Part shown: piece after piece, positions 37,972-51,000 of the stretch | How the letters are laid out: each line of letters opens with the position of its first letter | Position numbering within the stretch: position 1 is the first letter of the stretch | NCBI GenBank assembly: GCA_033782935.1 | Contig: JAWQEG010001410.1 | Coordinates: 141,001 to 205,000, forward strand | Direction of reading: 5' to 3' | Source: Petrolisthes cinctipes | Lineage: Eukaryota > Arthropoda > Malacostraca > Decapoda > Porcellanidae | DNA: 64,000 bases | Translations under genes and position numbers: made by a program | The notes under the pieces: generated by a model | The model's database searches: none | What the model was told of the DNA's origin: nothing | Seen by the model: the letters and a program-made list of their open reading frames with translations, nothing else

Positions 37972-38300
37972 GGTATTTATTTAGACTATTGCCGTTTTGT
38001 AGCAGTGTTGCCAGATCCGGCTAGGTCCCAGTATTTTGCCCTGGTCAGGTCCTGGGTAGTTTACCACGGGTAGTTCACGGTAGTTTGCCCAGGTTAGGGC
38101 GCGGTAGTCTGATGCAGTCAAGGTTAGGTTAGGTTAGGCTAATTTCAAATTTGAATATTTTGAATATTTCAATATCTTGGAAAATGGGGCATTTCCGAAG
38201 AAAATGCCACAGAAGAAAAGTGTCTTAGAATGGTATAAATTAGTGGGTAAAGAGGGTAAAAACATTATAAAAGAAAAAGGCAATAGAATAGATAATTACC
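37972..38300 (-). mobile_element. MITE family 1, copy C (reverse)
   Basis: Begins GGTATTTATT and ends in an AATTACC terminus. Exact 8-bp target duplication GAGAACCC at 37964-37971 and 38301-38308. The interior includes the GGTTAGGTTAGG stretch typical of the family. Confidence 0.8.
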
Positions 38301-38336
38301 GAGAACCCAACTGGTGACTGGGTTAAATAAAGGCCA

Positions 38337-38502
38337 TTAACAGTAATATTTGTTGGCGTTTTGGTAAATCTGGAGCAACTGATTCCTCCATACTATTCCA
38401 AGTAACAAGACATGATTATTTTTGTCCATTTGGTCCTGTTCCCTGACATATTTTGGAGGAATCAAGGCACTCCAATTTACCAAACATATAATATCCCCTT
38501 AA
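38337..38502. mobile_element. TTAA-type MITE, copy e
   Basis: TTAA at both ends (38337, 38499). The interior is GGTAAATCTGGAGCAACTGA, then GACATATTTTGGAGGAATC. It shares its right TTAA with the next copy. Confidence 0.7.
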
Positions 38503-38993
38503 TACACTTTTGGTACATTGGAGAGCTACTGACTCCTTAAACTACCATTAAACAGGGCCAGATTAATTAAAAATGGGTAAATATTGAAAGAATTACCGTT
38601 ATCGCGTACGGTTTTTCTACCTTCAATACCCGCTTATTTAGACCATTCTAAGGCTATTTTCTTCTATGGCATTTCCTCCACAAATGCCCCATTTCCAAGA
38701 TAGGGCATATTCAAATGGGGCATTTTGAAAGTACCCTGACCTTACTTAACCTAACCTAGACCACAGCAGACTACCAGGACCTAACCTGGGCAAACTACCG
38801 GGAAATAACTATGGTAAAGTACAGGAAATGACCGGGGCAAAATACTGGGACCTAGCCGGATCTGGCAACACTGCTACAAAATGGCAATTCTTTCAATAAA
38901 TACTGTACCTAAAAATGATGGTGTCCTGTTGCTTGGAATAGTTTGGAGTAATCCATTGCTCCAAATTTTGCCAACACTAATACACCCCCTTAT
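38499..38993. mobile_element. TTAA-type MITE, copy f, split by MITE family 1
   Basis: Left part TTAATACACTTTTGGTACAT to 38575, right part GATGGTGTCCTGTTGCTTGG to CACCCCCTTAT. The 334-bp family-1 element sits between the halves. Confidence 0.75.
38576..38909 (+). mobile_element. MITE family 1, copy D
   Basis: GGTAAATATTGAAAGAATT start and TACTGTACC end. Exact 8-bp target duplication TAAAAATG (38568-38575, 38910-38917). Inserted in the TTAA-type MITE. Confidence 0.85.
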
Positions 38994-39191
38994 ATCCACA
39001 TGTGTCATTTTGCAGCAGTGGTAAGAGATTTCTGGTCAATATAAACTTAATTGATTACAGACACAGGCTTCCTTTTATTCATTATGATTGTGGGAGTGTT
39101 ATAATTATTGAACAAAATGACGTCTAAAGTATAAACAACAAATTCTGAGCACTAAAATTTTTTTACTTCTAAAAATTGGAGTTTACTGGTT

Positions 39192-40098
39192 GTTGTTGTT
39201 GTCGATGTTCTCCCGGGGCAGAATGACCTCCTGTCCCACAGACCCCCGGTACGCTCTGGTCGCAGTGAAAAAACAAATTAAAATAAAGGAGGGTCTGGCC
39301 CTATATGCCTGGGCTGCCGAAGCACATCCGGTATTTATTGAAAGAATTACCGTTTTGTAGCAGTGTTACCAGATCCGGCTAGGTCCCAGTAGTTTGCCCC
39401 GGTCATTTCCTGTACTTTACCACGTTTATTACCCAGTAGTTTGCCCAGGTTAGGTCCCAGTAGTCTGATGTGGTCTAGGTTAGGTAAAGTAAGATCAGAT
39501 AAGGTCAGGCTAATTTCAAAATGCCAGATTTGAATATGCCCTACCTTGGAAATGTGGCATTTGCAGAGGAAATGCCATAGGAGAAAATAGTCTTAGAATA
39601 GTCTAAATAAGTGGGTAATGAAGGTAGAAAAACTGTACGCAATAACAGTAATTCTTTCAATATTTACCACACATCCCAGGGATATGGGACCAGAGCTTAC
39701 TGGACCAGGGAGTCTGGGGGCCTCCGTCCGCCGGGGAGGTCTTTAAATTTAAACTTTGATCCCACAGCCAGTGCTGTGGGCCCAAGTCCACGATACCACA
39801 AGAACTACAAGTGGGGCCACACCTTCCATGAGACCAGCCCTGAAGGGACCATAAGGGGGAGGGAGCTTACACTGCTGCATGCAAAGGAAAATGAACCCCC
39901 TGTGTACTGGTGGTCCACACAGCAGTGGAAAAAAAAAAAAAAACTCCGGTTGCAGTACACCTCACGTGGACTTTTAATCCATGTGGGCAGATCTCGTCAA
40001 ATCCACTAGAAAGTGACCAGATCCTACAACAATCTTTATTCTAGCCATGTGAAGGATGACTAATATTCACAGAGAATAACATCAGCCCCCCTGGGCAG
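39192..40098 (-). mobile_element. Retroposon 3' end with (CAA)n tail, containing a MITE
   Basis: Flanked by an exact 14-bp duplication GGAGTTTACTGGTT (39178-39191, 40099-40112). The minus-strand 3' end is a CAACAACAACAAC tail. The body has no recognised coding sequence beyond chance frames and a poly(A)-type run at 39930-39944 (plus). A family-1 MITE at 39330-39668 interrupts it. The tail type resembles that of the Jockey-like copies, so it may use their machinery. Confidence 0.65.
39330..39668 (-). mobile_element. MITE family 1, copy E (reverse)
   Basis: GGTATTTATTGAAAGAATT start and AATATTTACC end. Flanking 8-mers GCACATCC and ACACATCC match at 7 of 8. Confidence 0.8.
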
Positions 40099-40524
40099 GG
40101 AGTTTACTGGTTAACAACTGTACTTTACCTTATTATAGAATTATTAGAATATAATACCTATGTCAACTGATATTTACCTTGTACAATATAATATACTGCA
40201 TGTAGTAGAACTCTTCACTAATCCCCTCTACACTGCAAACGTCCATTCTAATCCAACCAATCAAAAATACAAAAGCTTGTTACAACGACAATTACATTGC
40301 CTACAAAGTACAAAAGACAAATGGCGGCTGACAGTTCAGTTCAGTTCAGTTGATGGGTGAGGAGTATTGCCTTTCCAACGGCACTCCTCCTTTGTCTCGT
40401 TAATATGTTAGTATTAATACTGATGCTGTGTTCCTGTGCGTCTATTATTTTCTATATTTTCTTTTTCTTTATTTTATGTTAATCCTGACACTCGAAGTCT
40501 CGAAGGCCCTCTGCAGACTCAGTC

Positions 40525-41095
40525 ATAATGTTGATAGCATTATCGCTTTATCGATAACCTGTGGACAAATGGATAAATGCCCATGCTTTTACTTAGGGGT
40601 TAAAACACAATCGCAATGTAGCTAAATTGACACCTGAAGTCTGAACTTGAAGGGAAACTTCATGTTGACAGCGTTGCCAGGTCTGCTTGGCGAAATTTCC
40701 CTTTTTACCTCAAAATTTCCCTGTTTACTCCTGAAGATGATCGCACATTAATTTTATTTACCGTCTTCTTGATATTTCGTCTAGTAGAATTTTCCCATTT
40801 ACTCTTAATTTCCATGCCTAGGGAAAATGTCCCACACTTGGCACCACTGCTCTAATCCACATTATAGGAAGTTTGGAACCCATGAACATCAAAATTTATA
40901 AAACGGGTGAAAAGTTATGGAGTGGATTATTAATTAACAGATTACAGAACGAAAACAGATAAATATTTATGAAATTTGGAAACACCGGTGTCAATTTAGC
41001 TACATTGCATTGTGTTCTAACCCCTAAGTAAAAGCATGGGCATTTATCCATTTGTCCACAGGTTATCGATAAAGATTTAAGGCTATCAACATTAT
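40525..41095. repeat. Element with ~105-bp terminal inverted repeats
   Basis: Arms 40525-40634 and 40987-41095 are inverted copies differing at only a few positions plus a small indel. Shared blocks include TTATCGATAACCTGTGGACA and CATGCTTTTACTTAGGGGTT. The spacer of about 350 bp is AT-rich and noncoding. No target duplication is obvious. Confidence 0.8.
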
Positions 41096-41099
41096 ATGA

Positions 41100-42879
41100 T
41101 GCTAAATGTACTTGTGTTTAAATGTAGCCTATAATTATATTTATATATTCATGTTTCCAGAAATAATGCTATCTATTGCTACTTTTTATGGCAATATTAA
41201 AGAAGCAGCAGCAAAAACATATATATTTACCATCTTTAATTACTCTTTTATTTTCATGTGGATAGTTTTATTGATTTTAGAAAATTTCCAGGGGGTTGTT
41301 CAAGGATAATTATGTCTACAATGCTCTACATATTATTATAGCAGACTTTCTTTTCAACTGAAGGTAGCCTATGATATTGGTGGGCTTTACTAGTCACGAG
41401 GAGACCATCATTATCATAATTACAAATTATGATACCAATGACATGACATTTATCCAACACGCAAACATTATGAACAATGTGCAAACACATTGCCTGGAAT
41501 GAGAAATGTTGCCACATCCTACCATGTTGAGTTTGAGGATACAGTACTGTAACTATCCTGTGGACAGAACAATGGATCAGCAAAACACATCTACAAGGAG
41601 TGATATTTATTACAATATCATTAATACCTCAAATCAGCACAATCACTACTCGGTACTCACTTTAAGAAACATATAAACAAATAGGATATTTTTTGTGACA
41701 CACTCACAAGATACCAATATCACAGTACACAAATGAAATCAGAAATCTGATCTAGTAATCTTATCGTCACCTGGACTGAGTATGGGTGTCCCCCAGCAAG
41801 GAACTGTGGAGGCTTTAATGTCCCTTGCTAACCAACATAAACATAAAATCACAGTTCTGCCTACTGTACTTCTCGGGTACTACCAAGGACACCTTGCTGG
41901 CCTAGTTCTTGGCTAAAGCGACTGATATGAGGATGAAAGAAGACTGTCTTAGACCTGTAAGACCTTGTAGGACAAGGACAAAAGTGATAGAGAGGTGGGA
42001 CAGCAAACATAAAGGAAATAGAAGGAATGAATGGACAGTTGAAGAATTGAATGGGAGTAACTGAACAAATGGAAGAATAAGAAACTTCTCTACTTGTTGA
42101 AGAAATTACTAAGATGTATCCTTGAACACTGAACCCTTCAAAAGTGCAGAATACATATTATTATGTGGTTTGAAATGAACACCAATTCAGGAGGAGCATT
42201 TATTGATAATATTCAGTACTGCTTCATCTGAAACTTTTCCCAAACCTGAAGAAACTTTTCCCACCCAATCAATGCTTTACAAATGTGTTTATTTTCTATA
42301 ATTTTTCAGGAAACTATCCTTAGGTTTAGTGTTTTAGTTGAAGAAGAAGCAGAGTAGAAAATAGGGATGGATTATTTTCTTGGTGGGAAGTTAATACAGG
42401 TACCAGTGTTGACATGATACAATTTATTTGCACTGGACAGTAATGTAAATTTTCCCCAAAAATTATTTTGCACTTCTTTCATATATTCTTTAAGCAAATC
42501 ATCCACAAGTATCATATTAGATGACAATGGTAATTCTGTACATTCTTCAAAAGATTCTGAATGTCTATTATTTCTGCCACTGGGTAAGGATACTGCAGGA
42601 GGCCTATTCAGGACTGTCGCCTCACCAGAGCAATACTGAACTGTGGCATGGCACTACAATATCCACATCATTACTGAAAGATACCAGATATCACTGTGTC
42701 AAGAGATTCAGGATGTATGTGAATCACAGCCAAAATAAGTCAAAATTATTTACAATAGGCTAATAGTGAGTTTTCTTGATATTAGATTCATCAATGCAAT
42801 TGCAAGCTGATAGGTACATCATACCAGGCATAATTATACTGAATGGACTGAATACATGCCTGCCTGCCTGTCTACCTCT
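41100..42879. other. No recognised gene
   Basis: AT-rich intergenic DNA. The stretch near 41920-42070 (ACAAAAGTGATAGAGAGGTG and onward) loosely resembles 24700-24790, suggesting an old shared retroelement piece. Nothing else was identified. Confidence 0.5.
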
Positions 42880-43080
42880 CCGTCTCTCACAAACACCCAC
42901 ACATCACCATCATTAATACCCCATATCCCCTTTTTCAAGGGGTGGGAGGGCTTGAGAGACAGGGATGGAAAAACAAAATATGAAAAATGAGAGAGATGTA
43001 CAGAATGTAACGGGTAGCTACAAGAATACCCAGTGAAATGGGTCACACTCACATTCACTTTTTCTTTCAAGCCCATGAAA
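42880..43080 (-). repeat. Dispersed retroposon-like repeat, copy 3
   Basis: Inverted relative to the copies at 27965 and 28655. The minus strand reads GGGCTTGAAAG, AATGTGAGTGTGACCCATTT, CCTTGAAAAAGGGG and then an ATGATG tail. Confidence 0.55.
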
Positions 43081-44861
43081 TTTTCAGTTCTACCTTACAA
43101 GTTCTTGCATCCATGAAAAAGTCCCTTCATTAAACCTTGGTAACAGGGGCCATTCCATGAATTGCCAAGTCAAACCATCCACACAAGACCATAGAAATCA
43201 CAACACTTTCCACAAAAATGTGACAGTAACCAGCCTATTAAGAGGAGCCACAATCCACACATCTGAATACAGTAAAAAGATTATTTAGACTTGAAATATG
43301 AATAAAAATACTATAAAGCATATTTTTACCGGGCAAAAATGCACTTATTCCCTTCCACTACATACCAAGCCATAATTTCTTGTATTAAGTAAATTTCAGT
43401 GTAAACTTCGATTATTTACCTCCTTTTCTAAATGCATGACATAATTTCTCTTGGTATTACAAACACCAATAAAAAAATAATAAAAAAAAAAAGGGAGCAG
43501 GTTCATTTTTGCCAAACTAAAAAATGTAGAGTAACCAGTTTTCTGCTATGGATTCTTTACTTACTCTGAACCTTATTGGCACTTGAATACCTTTGGAAGG
43601 CAGTGCTATTCAAGGCTTTACCATAAAGATAAGATTGTCACTCTGCCAAATTTGCCTGCTAAATTGCCAGCACATGACAACTTTCCATCTACTGTTTATT
43701 CACTCACACAAGATCTATTTAAAACTCTAATCTACATAAGTTGTGATAATAATGATGCATTGAACCTGCAATGTTTTACCGGTATATACTTGAATTCACC
43801 GGACATCAGAAAGATCCACCACTCCTTTCTATCTAAAGTTGTATTTTCTGCAGCTCACTGTAAACCTCCACAGCTGATACCATTAAGGCTAATCATATTA
43901 AGTTAAAGCTCATCCACCAGAAATTAAGAGCAAAAGAGTAAGAGTAGCATGGCTAGAGCCTGCTGATCCTGGGCCCACATCTGGCTGCAAATAGATAGGA
44001 CAATAAACAAAAATGTGCACAAACTGATTAAGAAGAACATTAATTAACCTTAAAGAGAGCCTATCGAAAGAAAAACAAAAAGACATGAACATCAAGCAAA
44101 AAGTTTAAGAGTTGGAGAGAGATACGGTAGCCAGCCATATACTGTGCAAGGTATGAGCCTCATATATTATCAGCTGTGGATATTTACTCTCAGTTACAAT
44201 ATATAGACTATACTTCCTCTCACCAATTGCTCTATTTACTCTCAAGCAAATTATTTACAACACTAAAATGGTCAAAGAACACTGACACTTACTACAATCA
44301 CAGCACAAGTTAATATCCAACAGAAAGTGGAAAAAAATATATATATGTATGTTTGCCACCATGAAAAAAAGTTTCAGTGACATTATTATATACACAGTTC
44401 TGAAGACACCTTAGTGAAATATTAACCTAGGCAACACAGTGAGGGGTATATACCAATGGGGTCGTGTTGATAAAGTAGGAGAGAAGGGAGGAGGAAAATA
44501 AAGAGATAACATACAGTACAGTAGTTGCAAATATAACAAAGGGAAACAAATGAATAAAGTACAAGATGACAGCACACATTGAAGAGAGAAAATAAAGAAT
44601 GTTCAAAAAGAGATCAAAATACAGTTGAGCCTCTCAAATCTGAAATTCTATAATCATAAAATCCAACTTTCCATTTCCTCACCAAACCAGTACTCCATAA
44701 TACTGTACATGAAAATAATTCAAATATGATAACTTATACAGCACCAGTACTATATATTTGGATGATATAAATTTGGGACATAATAAACAATCTGTAAACT
44801 ATTCTCCAACAATTCGTCTGACCTAACCATTTCAGATTTGAGTGGCTTAACTACAGTAGAC
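43081..44861. other. No recognised gene
   Basis: AT-rich DNA with an A-rich stretch at 43470-43493. Downstream (3') flank of the minus-strand gene that ends at 45023. Confidence 0.5.
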
Positions 44862-44988
44862 CCTTGACATACCGTAATACAAACTTGTACTTCTACCCAC
44901 CATTTTATTTGACACTCAGTCCCTTACTGAAGACTCCCATATAGAAAAGTGTTAAGTATATCTGTGTTATAATGAGGGTCTACTTTAT
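44862..44988. mobile_element. TA-flanked MITE (GTAGACCC family), short copy
   Basis: TACAGTAGACCCTTGACATAC at the left and the inverted AATGAGGGTCTAC at the right. About 127 bp, internally deleted relative to 54856-55049. Confidence 0.65.
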
Positions 44989-45022
44989 ACTACAGAAAGC
45001 TGGAGGAGGTAGGTGGAGTACC

Positions 45023-48000
45023 TCAACTGGTTGGACTGAAGAGCGAGTACTGGGAGGTGGAGGTACAGGGTGGAGGTGGTGGTGGTGGGGGAGGTGGAGA
45101 GGAACTGGAGTTGGATGATGGAAGGAGTGAGTTGAGGAGGAGCAGTTGCTGGAGGTTAGTGTCAAGGCAGGAGCTGGGGGTGGAGGAGCCAGCTCCACCA
45201 CCCCTTCTTCTTCCCTCCGTCCCTCCTCCACCGTTACTGTGGTTGGTAGTGGTTCCCTGCTGATGGAGAGACAAGGTTATTCAATATACACCACACACAT
45301 ACCCATGCCCATCTCAGTAATAGCTCCTTAAATTGGTTAAAAGTATATGAAATTTTTTCTGCCCAGTCAGGTGTAAGAGTACTGTTTTCTTCATGCTATT
45401 CACACTCTCCACTTTATCAAAAAATAATCTTGGAAGATTAAACTGCTTTTTGTTCATGCTGTCAAAATTGTACTTAAAAACAAGTAAATGTAAGTAATGG
45501 CAAAACTCACATACTGTAAAATAATTTCTAGTTAAACCTCTGGCATACCACACTCATACTCAGCTTTGTCAAATTAGCATTAAAATAGCATTATCTTATC
45601 ACAGCCCATATTGTACATATCTGGATTTTAAGTACAGTCTGAGTTCTCATTTCCCCATAAAACTGCTAGACAAGGAAAATGTACACTAGAGGACATAGAT
45701 ACACTCCTAAAATGGCATATCTGCTTACGGCAGTGATATTGTCGGAGCTTCTGGTCTTAGGCAGGTGTGTGGGCGGGTGTGTGGCCAGCAGGTGTGTTGT
45801 GTCAGTTGAGTGGCGGCGGTACTGAGTTGCAGCAACCATGGAGGCATTGGCACTCCTCCTGTCCTCCCCTGCTCCACAATCGTCCCCCTCACCTTCACTT
45901 CCTCCTCCCAGTAGACTGTCCAGGCCAGCCCACCTGCACAACACAGCTAAATTACTTTGTTGTTACCCATAAACAACAATATTCAAGTCTTTATTGACAT
46001 CTCTGGGCTACTGACACATAAAAAACATACTGTACAATAAGAAACCCTTCATTGTTCATGGACCAGGATAGTGTGGAAAGACTCACAGGAGAGTGGCAGT
46101 AGCTGGCCATGATGCCCGGGTGGCTGAGTCCCTTGCTGCAGCTGACACATTACTACGTCTCTCACACCCAACACCATCTGGAGGCACAGTCGACACTATT
46201 ATGTTTTATCATGGCCAATACTATTTGCATATCTTATTAATGCAATTAAAATATATATACAGTATGTAGTAGTGTACAGATTTACTCAACAATATTGTAC
46301 AAACAAACACTGTACAGACAGTCAGCATATCTTATGGAACTACTCTCCCAAACAAGGAAAAAATAAAAGTCAGAGTGCAGTAACTTACCTGTCCAAGGGA
46401 GTAGGTCAGCCTTTTCCTCGGCACTTGAGCATTCGGTCAGAGTCACCCCTGAGAAGATCAAGACAGAGAATGTTTAGAATGAGGGAAAAGCAGACAGGTA
46501 GGTTGGTGTTACTTGTGTACTATATCATTCTCAAGTTTTATTGTATATATTAATGTCTTTGCACCAAGATACACCATTCTCTTGGTCATGAAGATGGAAA
46601 AATTGAGGATTGTTTGTTTGATGTTATTTACTGTACTGTAGTCTGAAATTTGCAAGTTGGTGTCACCATGTAAAGGCATGGAAACAAGAAAGAGTCAGAG
46701 ATGAGGGAAAGCAAGACCATCAAAAGGGGTGATTGTAGAAAAAATGGCAGACAAGGAACAAATGGAGCACTAAAACACTTGAACTTCTGTCTTCTGGAGG
46801 AATCTTGCAGTTTGAGCTGCTGACATTATTCACATCAACAGAATTAATCCGGGTACTGAACACCCTTCACTTGATACAAAAGGGTCAATCAACTACAGTC
46901 TGTCATGCTTCAACTTAACTTTTTAAATCAAGCTTTACACTGATACTGTACCAAAGAACTGTAGCTGGAGAAAGAACCAAACAGCCAATGACAGAGAGGA
47001 ACCTGATTAAAATTGTAATCAATGAATCTGCTGGGAAGGGTTAGAACCAATGCATGCAGTTCATGATATAAACACTGTATTTTTATCATTTTACTATGTC
47101 CAGTTAGTCTGTTTTTTGCCAAAGTCTGGAGGAATCAATAGCCTCCAAATTCACACAATATATTACTTCCTCAATATTTATGATAATAATATTACTATAT
47201 ACTGAAATAATAATAAAAATAAGTATTATTATTATTATTAACACTTCTGTATAATAATAACAACCGTACAGTATTAATAATAACAAGGCATTATATACTC
47301 TTTCATAAAATGTAAGGGGCAAAACAACTGAGAAATGCCTGGTTCACCACAAACAGACTTAAAATAGCACCCACCAAGTCAACTGTCACCCTTCTCACCA
47401 ACTGGAACGCAGAACACCGCTACACACCACACCTCACCATAGACAACACACCTATACCACACACACACACACACCCAAAATACTTGGCATAACATACAAT
47501 ACATCCATGACATTCAAACAACATATTACGGCCATCAAAAACAAATGCATGCAAAGACTTAAAGCCCTCAGATCACTTGCCAGCACAACATTCGGAAACA
47601 ACAAATAAACCACAACCACAGTATACAAACAATATATCCTATCAGTGATGGATTATGCAAGCCCTGCCTGGGCCTCATACCTCACTGAGACTCATCTCAA
47701 CACCCTTCAAACCATACAGAACAGAGCCCTAAAGATAATCACAGGCTGCACAGCTACCACACCTACAGACCACCTACACTATGAAACCAAAGTCCTCAAA
47801 ATCAAGGATCATCTTGACATGAGAGGCACACAAACACTTGCTGCAGCCTCCACAAACCCACACCATTCACTACACTACATGCCAAGGAATATTACACGGC
47901 AACACCCAGTACACGATACCATACACAAATACTATCATCTCTTACACCCTGTCCACCCCAAACCAATCTCCAGAAACACATCCATACTCAAATCACTCAT

Positions 48001-51000
48001 CAATCCATCCAAACACTCAAAAACAACACTCAGCTGTATGCACGACCTCCTGACATCCACCCATCCGAATCCTCCCTTCCCCGTGAGGACAGAGTTCACC
48101 TGGCCAGGCTGCGGTGTGGCCACCACCTGGCCCTTCTGACATACCAGAAGAGGCTGGATGGAGCCATTGCGGATGCCTGTCCGGGATGCAACACAGCACC
48201 CCATTCTATTAAACACATTATTGAAGACTGCAACGCACACAACCACACTCGCCAACAACACAGCATACACTCTCTGAGGGCACTGTGGGAAAGCCCGGTT
48301 CAGGCCATGACCTTCCTCAGGAGCTCGGGGCTGCTCGGCCAGACAGCTTGAGGAACTTCAACAACAACAACAACAACTGAGAAAGAAAGATGGGGAGGAA
48401 AATGACACAAAAACAGCAATGCTGTCTTATAACACTGGTAACTATGTGATGGACTGGGTGAACGAGGGACAACTAAGTGTGCAAACAATAATTTGTACAG
48501 TACTTGTAGTTGCTGGGATATACAGTATCCATAGCCAATATCTGTATGTCACATCTGAATGGATGGTGTATGGACTCCCAGCCCCTGCAATGAGTTTCAA
48601 TCAATCAGAGTTTGCCCTTTCAATACTACTTCTGGACACTTACCCTCAGCTACAGAATATCAGACTACAGTAGATGGATTTAACAATGAAGGATTCACAT
48701 ACGGACACAACAGACTGAGTGAAATAGAGGGGGACAAGCCCACATAAATACAGTTTGACCAAAGTAGACAGGGGAGAGATGATTAATACTAGTACAAGAC
48801 TGGAGAGAGAACTCACACCAGCACGAGGTGGATTAAAAAAAAAAAAAAATCGAAAAATCACACCAGGAAAATCTAAGGATACTGAGACTGTACAACAAGA
48901 TGGACTGATAAGAGGTATGGAATGGGTACAATGTAAATTAAGTGGGCTTGACAAAAAAAGACTCCACACCAGTGCAAGGTGGATTGGGACAGGGGAGGGA
49001 GGGAGGGAGAATGGCAGGAGCAAAACAACACAGCCAGAAGCAGGCCTGTCTGGCTGGGAAATATATATGCTTGTCAAGACTTACATGTGGGGTTCCAAGG
49101 CCAGGCAACTACAACCAAAACAAAAAGACTGCCTTGAGAACAAGTTATGGGAGATGCACTCAGGATGACTGATAAGTTGCCTTCCAGAAACGTCCAAGTA
49201 CTAAGGAAACTGGTAATTACTTGGTATGGATGAGTGTATACAGTATTACTCTGGAAAAAACACAGACTGATCACATCCACCATTTTTTTTGGTGTCTACA
49301 CTATAACTTCCAACTCCTCCAATTGTGCAAGGTTGTGAGACTTTATTACAGTACAGTAAATTGTTTCCATATCCCTCGATTTAAGTTTTTTCCCCAGGTA
49401 CCGCATGACACAATCAAGGGTGAAAGTGTTCCATATCAAAACCAAAATGGCGAAAGTGACCAAGTTCTCTTTCTTCACAGTCTCTTAATGAAAGCTGCCT
49501 AATGAATGCTAAAGATTTTGTCCTTATTATGCCTCTCGAATCTCATAGCATTTGGACACCTTTGGATGACAGAACTTCAGTTGTTATGCTCCATATCTTT
49601 AGGGATGCAGACTTAGCCTTAAAATAATTGTTTATGTAACTAGTTCTCTGACTGTCTCTCTCTCCTCTCTTTCTTTTTTTCTCTTCTTGGGAAAGTGTAA
49701 TAGTGATATGAGAATTTTCTATACAGTAAGATCTCACATCTCGAACATTTTCATCTCGAATTTTCGTATCCCGAATGCACCTACAACCTTGGACCTATTC
49801 CGAATCTCGAATACAATTTCCAATCTCGAATCAGTGTTCCCAGTTGAAAAAATCAGAATGTACTGTATCCATAGCACAATCAAAACCTATATCAATCAGC
49901 AAAAAAATATCCATTTCCCCTCTTACCTAAAGACACTAAGGTAAGTTAGTAAAGCAACAGATCAACAGAAAAATGGGTATATTATTTAACATGCATAATA
50001 TTTTATTGACAGAAAGATAAAGAAGACATTCCAAAACTACATTTTTCCCATACTGTACATTTGTAACACTATATGACTGAACACCTCTAAATGGTGCTAG
50101 TATTGAGTTTATCATTGGTCTGGATGGTTCCCACTCAAAACAAGGAATGTTGCCCCCTATTCTGTTTTATTAAAAGAATCTCATTCATTGTTTGTGTGTT
50201 CAGTCTGTTTCTAAAATCACTCTTTATTATCTTTACCTGTGAAAAAGATCTTTCCACTGCTGCAGGTGAATGGGGTAATACTAGAAGGCTTAGCATCACT
50301 CTGCACAACTGCCAAGACTTAAACGTGTTCAATTAAAGCCTACCGCACTGGCATTCCAGTACCTTCCCATGCACGCTGCTACGCTCTCTTCCTAGGTTTC
50401 TAGTTTCCAAGGCTGTAATTGCCACTCATTGGTTGATTAAGTCATGTGATTTCCTGATGTGCCACATCCCCACAAATTGGTTCACACTCTTGGTCTTCGG
50501 GAGCGATTACCAAGTATGGTATCGTTGTTTACATCATAATAACAGATTTACTTCTATTTACTTGAAGAAAACGTAGGATAATATCCAAATTTGTCTCAAA
50601 ATGTATCCACTAGTTCCATTTAGTATCCATTTACCTCAGCGTTGTATGATAGTATAGCCTAATAAAAACGTATCCAAATGATACTTTCGTATCCCCACTG
50701 GGAACACTGTCTTGGTTGTAGGCTATTCCTGCCTCAAAATACAACTTCAAAAATACAACCACTCAACCAGGAACTGATAGCCAATGTGAAGCTCCTCTTC
50801 TACAAATACCTTCATGACATAATGAGACATTCCAATGCAGTTACAAGAAATAGCAATCATAGACAGCGACAGTGAAGTTGAAGAAATTGAATCTGCTGAC
50901 GCTGCCCTCCCAACTACCACCGGCGTCACTGTCACCCTGTCTACTGCCGCCGCCGCTGTCACTTAGTCTACCTCCGCAAACACTGCCACCCCGTCTACCT

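Noticed and set aside
38110..38145. GGTTAGGTTAGG-like runs (arthropod telomere repeat TTAGG)
   Set aside because: They occur at the same interior position in several MITE family 1 copies, so they are part of that element and not interstitial telomeric DNA.
39611..40009. 132-codon open frame
   Set aside because: It starts inside a MITE and runs through a retroposon in antisense.
50135..50332. 65-codon open frame as a host zinc-finger or ZBED-type gene
   Set aside because: It is only the hAT dimerisation block inside an element with hAT ends.
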